64,000 bases of DNA from Sphingomonas jatrophae. Its GTDB lineage: Bacteria; Pseudomonadota; Alphaproteobacteria; Sphingomonadales; Sphingomonadaceae. The notes under the pieces were generated by a model. That model was not told where the DNA came from and searched no databases. It worked only from the letters and a program-made list of their open reading frames with translations. Each line of letters opens with the position of its first letter. Positions within the stretch are counted from its first letter, which is position 1. This document shows, piece by piece, positions 8,821-14,893 of the stretch. Location: positions 744,001-808,000 of the forward strand of contig NZ_FOZG01000002.1 of NCBI RefSeq assembly GCF_900113315.1, in the 5' to 3' direction. Made by a program: the position numbers and the translations under genes.

Positions 8821-9063
8821 TTACTCCTCCGTCTCGAACGTCACCGCGACATCCGCATTGGCGGACAGGCGGACCGTGCCGTCCTCGACCGTGGCGACGA
8901 GGCCGCCGTCGATATAATGGTGATGCCCTTCGTGGCTGCCCTGCCCGCTGTCCTTCTTGGTCAGCTTGATGCGGTTGCCCTCGACCGCGTCGACCGTGCC
9001 GACATGCACGCCGTCCGCGCCGATCACCTCGGCATGTTCCTTAACCTGTGTCAGATCGGCCAT
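8821..9063 (-). CDS. DUF2171 domain protein
   Basis: Small soluble protein of 80 aa beginning MADLTQVKEHAEVIGADG. It matches the DUF2171 family, common in Sphingomonadales and Rhizobiales: an opening with HAEVIGADGVHVGTVDAVEG, then lysine-rich IKLTKKDSG and the histidine-rich HEGHHHYID. The fold is thought to resemble PRC-barrel proteins; the biochemical role is unknown. It lies on the strand opposite to nrdA and nrdB and separates them. The start was chosen at the ATG that gives the family N-terminus. Confidence 0.82.
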   Translation of the reverse strand: MADLTQVKEHAEVIGADGVHVGTVDAVEGNRIKLTKKDSGQGSHEGHHHYIDGGLVATVEDGTVRLSANADVAVTFETEE

Positions 9064-9121
9064 CGAACTCGTCCTCCATGCGTTGACCCGGCCCCGAACG
9101 CACGACGCGAAGGATCGCCGC

Positions 9122-9316
9122 ATGACAAACGCCTCGCTGATCTTCATGGCCCTCGTCGGCGCCGCCGCGCTGGCGCTCGGCATCGGCCTGCTGATCGCCG
9201 CGGGCCAGCGCCGGCACGAGGAATCGCGCTACGTCTCGCGGCTGGCGGGCGTGATGGTCTGCGCGCTCGGCCTCGTCCTGATCGTGTTCGCCGGCAGCTG
9301 GGTGTTCTGGAGCTGA
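9122..9316 (+). CDS. Small two-helix membrane protein
   Basis: 64 aa with two hydrophobic stretches (about 3-26 and 41-62) separated by a charged loop QRRHEESRYVSR. Probably an inner-membrane hairpin; no family recognised. It is divergent from the DUF2171 gene, with 58 bases between starts, so they may share a control region. The ATG at 9122 is the only start that gives a membrane-like N-terminus. Confidence 0.65.
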   Translation: MTNASLIFMALVGAAALALGIGLLIAAGQRRHEESRYVSRLAGVMVCALGLVLIVFAGSWVFWS

Positions 9317-9346
9317 GCGGCCGGGCTCAGACGATGCCGGCCTTCC

Positions 9347-9430
9347 CCGTTCGTGCTGAGCCTGTCGAAGCACCGTTCTTCTCGAACCCGGCGGAGAAAG
9401 GCAGCCCTTCGACAAGCTCAGGGCGAACGG
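9347..9430. repeat. Sphingomonad-type dispersed inverted repeat
   Basis: Two arms of about 27-28 bases (9347-9374 and 9404-9430) in inverted orientation. The cores are CTGAGCCTGTCGAAG on the left and CTTCGACAAGCTCAG on the right, both bounded by CGAACGG or its complement. The arms can fold into one hairpin with a roughly 29-base loop. From general knowledge, this sequence type recurs in many sphingomonad genomes as an extragenic palindrome; I see only one copy here. It lies between the small membrane protein and the 46-codon ORF upstream of nrdB. Confidence 0.7.
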
Positions 9431-9467
9431 CAGGGAAGCTCCGAAGCCACTCCCTGCGGGCCGCCGC

Positions 9468-9608
9468 ATGATCCGCGCGCTCCGCCTCGCCCGCGCCCGC
9501 GCTTACGCCCGCATCGTCCGCTTCCGCCTCGGCAGCGACACCCCCGCTTATGCCGAGGCGCGCGCCGCCGTCGCCCGGCTCCGTTCATCCCCTTTCGCGT
9601 CGGAGTAA
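9468..9608 (+). CDS. Possible 46-aa basic protein upstream of nrdB
   Basis: ATG to TAA frame of 46 codons ending 4 bases before the nrdB start. The product begins MIRALRLARARAYARIV and ends in VARLRSSPFASE. It is Arg/Ala-rich with an amphipathic helical look. The close spacing suggests translational coupling with nrdB, but random ORFs of this length are common in such G+C-rich DNA and no homologue is recognised. Confidence 0.4.
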   Translation: MIRALRLARARAYARIVRFRLGSDTPAYAEARAAVARLRSSPFASE

Positions 9609-9612
9609 CCCC

Positions 9613-10662
9613 ATGTCCCTCCTCCAGGCCTCGCGCTCCTACAAGCCGTTCGAATATCCGTGGGCGTTCGAATATTGGAAGCGCCAGCAGCAGATCCACT
9701 GGATGCCCGAGGAAGTGCCGCTCGGCGAGGATTGCCGCGACTGGGCGCAGAAGCTCAGCCCGCACGAGCGCAACCTGCTGACGCAGATCTTCCGCTTCTT
9801 CACGCAGGCCGACGTCGAGGTGCAGGATTGCTACCACGACAAATATGGCCGCGTGTTCAAGCCGACCGAGATCAAGATGATGCTCACCGCCTTCTCCAAC
9901 ATGGAGACGGTGCACATCGCCGCTTATTCGCACCTGCTCGACACGATCGGCATGCCCGAGACCGAATATTCGGCCTTCCTCCAGTATAAGGAGATGAAGG
10001 ACAAGCATGACTATCTGTCGCAGTTCGGCGTCGATACGGACGAGGACATCGCCAAGACGCTCGCCATGTTCGGCGGCTTCACCGAGGGGCTGCAGCTCTT
10101 CGCCAGCTTCGCCATGCTGATGAACTTCCCGCGCTTCAACAAGATGAAGGGCATGGGCCAGATCGTCAGCTGGTCGGTGCGCGACGAGAGCCTGCACTGC
10201 GAAGGCATCATCAAGCTGTTCCACGCTTTCGTGAAGGAGCGGGACTGCTATTCCGCGCGGGTGAAGGACGACATTCGCGACATGTGCCAGAAGACGGTGC
10301 GGATCGAAGATGCGTTCATCGATCTCGTCTTCGAAATGGGCCCGGTCGAGGGGATGAAGCCCAAGGACATCAAGAAGTACGTCCGCTTCATCGCCGACTG
10401 GCGCCTCGGCCAGCTGGGCCTCGAGCCCATCTACCTGATCGACGAACACCCCCTCCCCTGGCTCGCCCCCCTGCTCAACGGCGTCGAGCACGCCAACTTC
10501 TTCGAAACCCGCGCCACCGAATATTCCAAGGCCGCGACGCGCGGCAATTGGGGCGACGTGTGGGGCCGCTTCGACCAGCGCAAGGCGGCGGTGGCGGCAC
10601 CGGCGGCGAACGAGGAGGCGGAAGCGGACATGTTCGCGACGGCAGGTGTGGCGGCGGAATAA
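9613..10662 (+). CDS. nrdB: Class I ribonucleoside-diphosphate reductase beta subunit
   Basis: Radical-generating small subunit of ribonucleotide reductase (349 aa). The di-iron ligands are all present with E. coli spacing: Asp67, Glu98, His101, Glu158, Glu192 and His195, and Tyr105 is in the radical position (ETVHIAAY). No N-terminal ATP cone is attached, so the missing cone of NrdA is not compensated here. The C-terminus is rich in Ala and Glu, as expected for the flexible tail that docks on NrdA. ATG at 9613 follows the small ORF by 4 bases. Because an opposite-strand gene separates it from nrdA, a separate promoter is likely. Confidence 0.96.
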   Translation: MSLLQASRSYKPFEYPWAFEYWKRQQQIHWMPEEVPLGEDCRDWAQKLSPHERNLLTQIFRFFTQADVEVQDCYHDKYGRVFKPTEIKMMLTAFSNMETVHIAAYSHLLDTIGMPETEYSAFLQYKEMKDKHDYLSQFGVDTDEDIAKTLAMFGGFTEGLQLFASFAMLMNFPRFNKMKGMGQIVSWSVRDESLHCEGIIKLFHAFVKERDCYSARVKDDIRDMCQKTVRIEDAFIDLVFEMGPVEGMKPKDIKKYVRFIADWRLGQLGLEPIYLIDEHPLPWLAPLLNGVEHANFFETRATEYSKAATRGNWGDVWGRFDQRKAAVAAPAANEEAEADMFATAGVAAE

Positions 10663-10701
10663 TAACTGTCAGTGCGGCTTTAAGAAAAAGAGGCTAGCTC
10701 G

Positions 10702-11280
10702 GTGAGCAAGATGGCATGGCGCATGCTCGCTATCGTCTCACTGGCAGCTTGCGCTTCTCTGACAGTGGCGGTTGTCTGGGTAGCTGTCGCTTACGGCTCC
10801 AACCTGCGCAAGATCACTGAGGGCGCGCAGGTATGTCTCGCTGGAGCCCGCGCATATGACAGCGTAGCAGCAGCGCAAATGATTGGCCGCTTGGATTTGG
10901 TCTCCTTCCTGCTCACTACCGGCGGACTGCTGTTGGCCGTATTCGCTTTCATGGGTTTTTGGATGATACGGCGCGAAGCGCTTGATGAAGCTGGGAAAGT
11001 TGCTCGGGAGGAGGCGCGGAAGGTTGCGCAGGAATACGCAAACCTTGAACATACCGAGAACGGAACATACTTTGTGGCTGAAGGGGCTAGCCGCGGGTCT
11101 AAGCAGCGTGTAAGAGTCAAGCGAAATCGTCAGGCTCACAGTTATGACCCTGCGACCGTTTCCACCGCCGGGGCGGTAAAGGAAAGGCCACAGAGAGATG
11201 ATGAGCGTAATCGAGGCGATGAAGGTAGTCGCAAGGCACCAAAAGGGCGATCTTCCGATACAGATGGTGCCGTTAGCTAA
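10702..11280 (+). CDS. Two-helix membrane protein of unknown function with a basic tail
   Basis: 192 aa, GTG start at 10702 (an ATG at 10711 is an alternative). Membrane segments lie at about 5-31 and 67-92, with a short extracytoplasmic loop containing the lone loop cysteine of EGAQVCLAG. A charged helical stretch follows (REALDEAGKVAREEARKVAQ), then a Lys/Arg-rich disordered tail. The last 27 codons are read from DNA that also encodes the start of the ImmA-like gene, so the tail may be an overprinting product rather than a selected domain. Codon use is more A+T-rich than the flanks. Not a recognised family; pairing with the protease gene suggests joint function. Confidence 0.7.
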   Translation: MSKMAWRMLAIVSLAACASLTVAVVWVAVAYGSNLRKITEGAQVCLAGARAYDSVAAAQMIGRLDLVSFLLTTGGLLLAVFAFMGFWMIRREALDEAGKVAREEARKVAQEYANLEHTENGTYFVAEGASRGSKQRVRVKRNRQAHSYDPATVSTAGAVKERPQRDDERNRGDEGSRKAPKGRSSDTDGAVS

Positions 11281-11680
11281 CGATCTCGGCATCGAGGTTT
11301 ACCGGGTTCCGAATTGGCCGGACACACTCTCCGGGATGATCTCGAAGAGTAATACCAGTGCAAGCGGCTTCGATATTTTCGTGAACGCAGCGCATCCTGA
11401 GACGCGTCGGCGCTTCACTATCGCACATGAGTGCGCTCATGCGATTCTACATCCTGACCTGATTGGAGACGGAATCACCGACGACGCTCTCTATCGATCG
11501 GGCTTGTCCAACCGGGTTGAAGCTCAAGCTAACCGCTTGGCAGCGGACATACTTATGCCACGTGATCGATTAAATGAGCTAATTGACCATGGGATCACGA
11601 GTGTTCCACAGCTGGCGCGGATGTTCGGTGTATCTGAGCAAGCGATGGCTATTAGGGTTGGCGCTCCCCAAGATGTTTAG
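11198..11680 (+). CDS. ImmA/IrrE family metallopeptidase
   Basis: 160 aa. The zinc motif HECAH is at 77-81 (FTIAHECAHAILH), with Glu108 in RVEAQANRLAADILMPRDRL as the third ligand, the standard ImmA/IrrE arrangement. The N-terminus carries the usual short helical segment and the C-terminus the small helical region VPQLARMFGVSEQAMAIRV that contacts the target repressor in relatives. Known relatives cleave XRE-type repressors to induce mobile elements or stress genes. No XRE repressor is encoded beside it; the partner is instead a membrane protein whose gene overlaps by 83 bases. Lower G+C than its surroundings. Confidence 0.88.
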   Translation: MMSVIEAMKVVARHQKGDLPIQMVPLANDLGIEVYRVPNWPDTLSGMISKSNTSASGFDIFVNAAHPETRRRFTIAHECAHAILHPDLIGDGITDDALYRSGLSNRVEAQANRLAADILMPRDRLNELIDHGITSVPQLARMFGVSEQAMAIRVGAPQDV

Positions 11681-11708
11681 AGTCCTGTAGAAGCCTTTGG
11701 TTAGGCAT

Positions 11709-11910
11709 CTAATTCGGACGGCACAGCGTCTCCTCACTCAATCTCATCCGCATCACGCCCGCGCGCTTCACCTCCACCAGCACCTCATCCAACCGCCCAT
11801 CGCGCACCTCCGCGGGAGGAGCGAAGCGGAGCCCGCTCTCTGGCTCCACCGCGATGGCGCGCAGGCGGGCGGGCAGGTCGCCGCCCACGCCGGCGATCGT
11901 CGCGCCCCTC
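11709..11910 (-). pseudogene. Truncated ExbD/TolR C-terminal fragment
   Basis: Minus-strand reading gives GGDLPARLRAIAVEPESG and then DGRLDEVLVEVKRAGVMRM, clearly the C-terminal region of the intact exbD at 12534-12917 (GDLPARLRAIAAEPQG, then YARVDEVLAEVKRAGVVRM). The membrane helix and start are missing, and the end is extended to a TAG at 11709. By eye the two DNA copies look about 80 percent identical over some 180 bases and lie in the same orientation, with the HTH gene between them. A decayed paralogue or partial duplication. Confidence 0.8.
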
Positions 11911-11984
11911 ACCAACCCGAAAACCCCCTTTCCAACACAAACCCATCTGGTTAGTCGCCTGACCTCCCTCACAGGAGTCGCTCC

Positions 11985-12482
11985 ATGCCAGACGCACCCG
12001 TCGTCCCCGTGCAGCACCGCCATGACGGCTGGACCGTCGAGCGCCAGCGCCGCTTCCTCTTCGCGCTGGCCGATACGGGCTGCGTGTCCGACGCCGCCGC
12101 CGAAGCCGGCCTCTCTGTCCGCTCCGCCTATCGCCTGCGCCGCCGCTTGGGCGCGGAGGCGTTTGCCGCGGCGTGGGACGAGGCGCTGGTCGCCGCCTCG
12201 CGCCGCCTCGCCGCCGTCGCCTATGAACGCGCGATCAACGGCGTCGCCAGGCCCGTCTGGCACAAGGGCGAGCAGGTCGGCGAGGAGCGGCGCTACAATG
12301 ATCGCCTGCTCATGTTCCTGCTGCGCCACGGCGATCCGCTGCGCTTCGGCCACCTCGCCGGATTGCACCCGCATGCGGTCGCCGATCCGCGCGATGCCGC
12401 CGATGGCGAGCTGAAGCGCCTCGTCCACCGCCTCACCGACGAGGCCGCGACCGAGCCGCTCATCCCCGGCTCCGACACGTGA
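11985..12482 (+). CDS. Sphingomonad helix-turn-helix protein, terminase-small-subunit-like
   Basis: 165 aa. A helix-turn-helix is predicted at about residues 30-53 (TGCVSDAAAEAGLSVRSAYR). It is followed by a helical region with AWDEALVAASRRLAAVAYERAI and the conserved RRYNDRLLMFLLRHGDPLRF. From general knowledge this architecture recurs in sphingomonads and is sometimes called terminase-small-subunit-like, but its function is not established. The start at 11985 follows an AGGAG. It lies between two copies of exbD C-terminal sequence. Confidence 0.7.
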   Translation: MPDAPVVPVQHRHDGWTVERQRRFLFALADTGCVSDAAAEAGLSVRSAYRLRRRLGAEAFAAAWDEALVAASRRLAAVAYERAINGVARPVWHKGEQVGEERRYNDRLLMFLLRHGDPLRFGHLAGLHPHAVADPRDAADGELKRLVHRLTDEAATEPLIPGSDT

Positions 12483-12533
12483 AAACACGCGTCTAGGTGC
12501 GACCTTCGTGACCTTCGGGTAAGCGGATACCGT

Positions 12534-12917
12534 TTACTCGAACCCCATCCGCACCACGCCCGCGCGCTTCACCTCGGCCAGCACCTCGTCCACCCGCGCA
12601 TAGCGCGTCTCCGCTGAAGGGGCGAAGCGGAGCTGGCCCTGCGGCTCCGCCGCGATCGCGCGCAGGCGGGCGGGCAGGTCGCCGCTCCGCCCGTCCAGCG
12701 TCGCTTCGCCGTCCGCCCCGAGCACGAGGCGGTGGACCGTCGGCGGGCTCGCCGCGCCCTCTGCCGGCACCGGCAGATCGAGCGCCACCTTGTGCGTCGC
12801 CATCGGCACGGTGAGGATGAACATGATGAGCAGCACCAGCAGCACGTCGATCAGCGGCGTCATGTTGAGCGCCGCCATCGGCCGGGCATCGATCGCGGGG
12901 GTGGAGACGCTGCGCAT
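12534..12917 (-). CDS. exbD: ExbD/TolR family biopolymer transport protein (orphan)
   Basis: 127 aa inner-membrane protein of the proton-driven ExbBD/TolQR motors. A short cytoplasmic N-terminus precedes a single helix, MTPLIDVLLVLLIMFILTVP at residues 19-38, with the essential proton-pathway aspartate at Asp24. A periplasmic domain with DLPARLRAIAAEP and VDEVLAEVKRAG follows. No exbB, tonB or TonB-dependent receptor is adjacent, so its partner must be elsewhere. Ribosome site AAGGAGG lies upstream of ATG 12917, and a perfect palindrome lies 23-38 bases upstream. Confidence 0.88.
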   Translation of the reverse strand: MRSVSTPAIDARPMAALNMTPLIDVLLVLLIMFILTVPMATHKVALDLPVPAEGAASPPTVHRLVLGADGEATLDGRSGDLPARLRAIAAEPQGQLRFAPSAETRYARVDEVLAEVKRAGVVRMGFE

Positions 12918-12939
12918 CTGATCCTCCTTGGCGTGAATG

Positions 12940-12955
12940 TGATGTGATCACATCA
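12940..12955 (-). promoter_or_regulatory. Perfect 16-bp palindrome upstream of exbD
   Basis: TGATGTGATCACATCA, fully symmetric, 23-38 bases before the exbD start. The centre TGTGATCACA resembles operators of dimeric HTH regulators (GntR or CRP/FNR type). Regulator unknown; operator role inferred. Confidence 0.5.
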
Positions 12956-13144
12956 TGCTACGCGGACGCGGTCAAGCCCGCCGCTCGTGCCGCCCCGGCG
13001 GGTCTCCCGCCACCTGTCGGAACTGGTCCTCCGAGCGTCGCTTCGTCCACCTAAAGGCTTGAGCCGCCATCGATCCGTCCGGTCGGAGCCGATGCCGCCG
13101 CCATGCGTTCGCCGCTCCTGATCCCCGCCTCCAGGAGCGTCCCC

Positions 13145-13324
13145 ATGTCCCACATCCCGAACAAGGTCATGCCGCACGCCGCGCCCCACGCCGCCGAGCC
13201 TGCCGCCCCCGCGCCTGCCGAGCAGCCTCACGTCCCGCCGGCCAGCTGGCTCACGCTCGCCGGCGGCGCCGCGGCCGCCGTCGCGCTGGGCGCGGTCGGC
13301 ACCCACCTGATGCGCCGCCGCTGA
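13145..13324 (+). CDS. Small single-helix protein preceding paoA
   Basis: 59 aa: a Pro/Ala/His-rich N-terminus (MPHAAPHAAEPAAPAPAEQP), then one glycine/alanine-rich membrane helix at about 36-54 ending in MRRRR-like basic residues. ATG at 13145 was chosen over 13103 because of the AGGAG eight bases upstream. It is 25 bases before paoA, so probably co-transcribed with the aldehyde oxidoreductase and perhaps a membrane tether or accessory factor. Unrecognised family. Confidence 0.65.
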   Translation: MSHIPNKVMPHAAPHAAEPAAPAPAEQPHVPPASWLTLAGGAAAAVALGAVGTHLMRRR

Positions 13325-13349
13325 CCCCTCCAGCCCCAACGGAGCCGCC

Positions 13350-13919
13350 ATGCCCCTCTCCCCGCAAGTCGCGCCCGGCGGCTCCGCTCCGGCCGATGCG
13401 CCCCAGCGCCTGTCCGTCACGCTCACCGTCAACGGCGAGGATCATGCGCTGGCGCTCGACAGCCGCACCACGCTGCTCGACGCGCTGCGCGATCATCTCC
13501 ACCTGACCGGCGCCAAGAAAGGCTGCGATCACGGCCAGTGCGGCGCCTGCACCGTGCTGGTCGAGGGGCGGCGGATCAACTCCTGCCTCGCGCTCGCCGC
13601 CATGCATGAGGGCGATGCCATCACCACGATCGAGGGCGTCGGCACGCCGCAGGCGCTCCACCCGCTCCAGGCGGGCTTCGTCCGGCACGACGGCTATCAG
13701 TGCGGCTATTGCACGCCCGGCCAGATCATGTCCGCGCTCGGCATGGTGGAGGAGCACAGGCAGGGCTGGCCGAGCCACGCCACCGGTTCGGTCGCCGATC
13801 GCCCCGCGCTCACCCGCGAGGAGATTGCCGAGCGGATGAGCGGCAACATCTGCCGCTGCGCCGCCTACCCGAACATCGTCGACGCGATCAGCGAGTTTGC
13901 CGGGGAGCAGCCGGCATGA
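13350..13919 (+). CDS. paoA: Aldehyde oxidoreductase [2Fe-2S] subunit, PaoA-like
   Basis: Iron-sulfur subunit (189 aa) of a three-subunit xanthine-oxidase-family aldehyde dehydrogenase. The plant-type cluster is bound by Cys59, Cys64, Cys67 and Cys79, and the second cluster by Cys118, Cys121, Cys168 and Cys170 (QCGYC and CRC). E. coli PaoA has a twin-arginine signal; here the N-terminus ([20 protein letters not shown]) has none, so cytoplasmic location is more likely. The stop overlaps the paoB start (ATGA). Confidence 0.92.
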   Translation: MPLSPQVAPGGSAPADAPQRLSVTLTVNGEDHALALDSRTTLLDALRDHLHLTGAKKGCDHGQCGACTVLVEGRRINSCLALAAMHEGDAITTIEGVGTPQALHPLQAGFVRHDGYQCGYCTPGQIMSALGMVEEHRQGWPSHATGSVADRPALTREEIAERMSGNICRCAAYPNIVDAISEFAGEQPA

Positions 13920-14893
13920 GGCCATTCACGCTCACCCGCGCCGCCTCTCCAGAGGAGGCGGTCGCCGAGACCGGCGCGCGCTACATCGCCGGCGGCACCA
14001 ACCTGCTCGACCTGATGAAGCTCGGCATTGAGACGCCCGCACGCCTCGTCGACATCAGCCGCCTGCCGCTCAATGAGGTGGAGGAGGCGGACGGCGGCCT
14101 GCGCATCGGGAGCCAGGTTCCCAACAGCGATCTCGCCGCGCACGATCTCGTCCGCACCCGCTATCCGCTGCTGGCCGAAGCGCTGCTGGCCGGCGCCTCG
14201 GGCCAGCTGCGCAACAAGGCGACGACGGGCGGCAACCTGCTCCAGCGCACCCGCTGCTATTATTTCTACGATTCCGCTCTGCCCTGCAACAAGCGCGACC
14301 CCGGCTCCGGCTGCGGCGCGATCGGCGGGGTCAACCGCATCCACGCCATCCTCGGCACCAGCGACAAGTGCATCGCCACGCACCCGAGCGACATGGCCGT
14401 CGCCATGCTGGCGCTGGATGCCAAGGTCGAGACGCTCCGCCCCGGCGGCGCCACGCGCACCTTGCCGCTGGCCGAGCTCCACCGCCTGCCCGGCGATACG
14501 CCGCACATCGACACCAATCTCAAGCCCGGCGAGCTGATCACCGCGGTCGTCCTGCCGCCGCCGCCGCCCGGCCGCCAGCTCTACCGCAAGGTGCGCGATC
14601 GCGCCTCCTACGCCTTCGCGCTCGTCTCCGTTGCCGCCGCGATCGAGGTGGCGGACGGCCGCATCGCCTCCGCCCGCCTCGCCTTCGGCGGCCTCGCCCA
14701 CAAGCCGTGGCGCAATCCCGACGTTGAGGCAGCGCTGGTCGGCGCACGGCCCGATGATGCCGCCTTCCGCGGCGCCGCCGCGGTGCTGCTCGCCGGGGCT
14801 GAGGGCCAGGGCGGCAACGACTTCAAGATCCCGCTGCTGCGCCGCACGCTCGTCGCCGCGCTCCGTGACGCCACCGAAGGAACTGCGCGATGA
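13916..14893 (+). CDS. paoB: Aldehyde oxidoreductase FAD subunit with [4Fe-4S] insert, PaoB-like
   Basis: 325 aa flavin subunit. FAD contacts are seen in [13 protein letters not shown] (about 22-34) and [17 protein letters not shown]. Right after, four cysteines, Cys114, Cys124, Cys133 and Cys152, sit in the insert that in E. coli PaoB holds an extra [4Fe-4S] cluster; this separates PaoB from ordinary CoxM/XdhB subunits. It passes electrons from the iron-sulfur clusters to FAD. Overlaps paoA and paoC by 4 bases each, so the three subunits are translationally coupled. Confidence 0.93.
   Translation: MRPFTLTRAASPEEAVAETGARYIAGGTNLLDLMKLGIETPARLVDISRLPLNEVEEADGGLRIGSQVPNSDLAAHDLVRTRYPLLAEALLAGASGQLRNKATTGGNLLQRTRCYYFYDSALPCNKRDPGSGCGAIGGVNRIHAILGTSDKCIATHPSDMAVAMLALDAKVETLRPGGATRTLPLAELHRLPGDTPHIDTNLKPGELITAVVLPPPPPGRQLYRKVRDRASYAFALVSVAAAIEVADGRIASARLAFGGLAHKPWRNPDVEAALVGARPDDAAFRGAAAVLLAGAEGQGGNDFKIPLLRRTLVAALRDATEGTAR

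Larger units (their letters stand above)
10663..11711. other. Lower-G+C accessory patch between nrdB and an ExbD remnant
   Basis: Base composition drops abruptly after nrdB. Two sampled 60-base lines inside the patch hold 33 and 30 G+C, against 41 in a sampled nrdB line. It contains two overlapping plus-strand genes and ends near a hairpin (11688-11695 with 11704-11711, one mismatch). I found no flanking direct repeats, integrase or tRNA end. Acquisition by transfer is inferred from composition alone. Confidence 0.6.

Noticed and set aside
10640-11730. Attachment-site repeats bounding the lower-G+C patch
   Set aside because: No convincing direct repeat, tRNA end or integrase was visible at either edge, so it is not called an integrated element.
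12953-13432. Minus-strand frame of 159 codons between exbD and paoA
   Set aside because: Opposes the small membrane gene and the paoA start; low-complexity Arg/Gly-rich product without a ribosome site.
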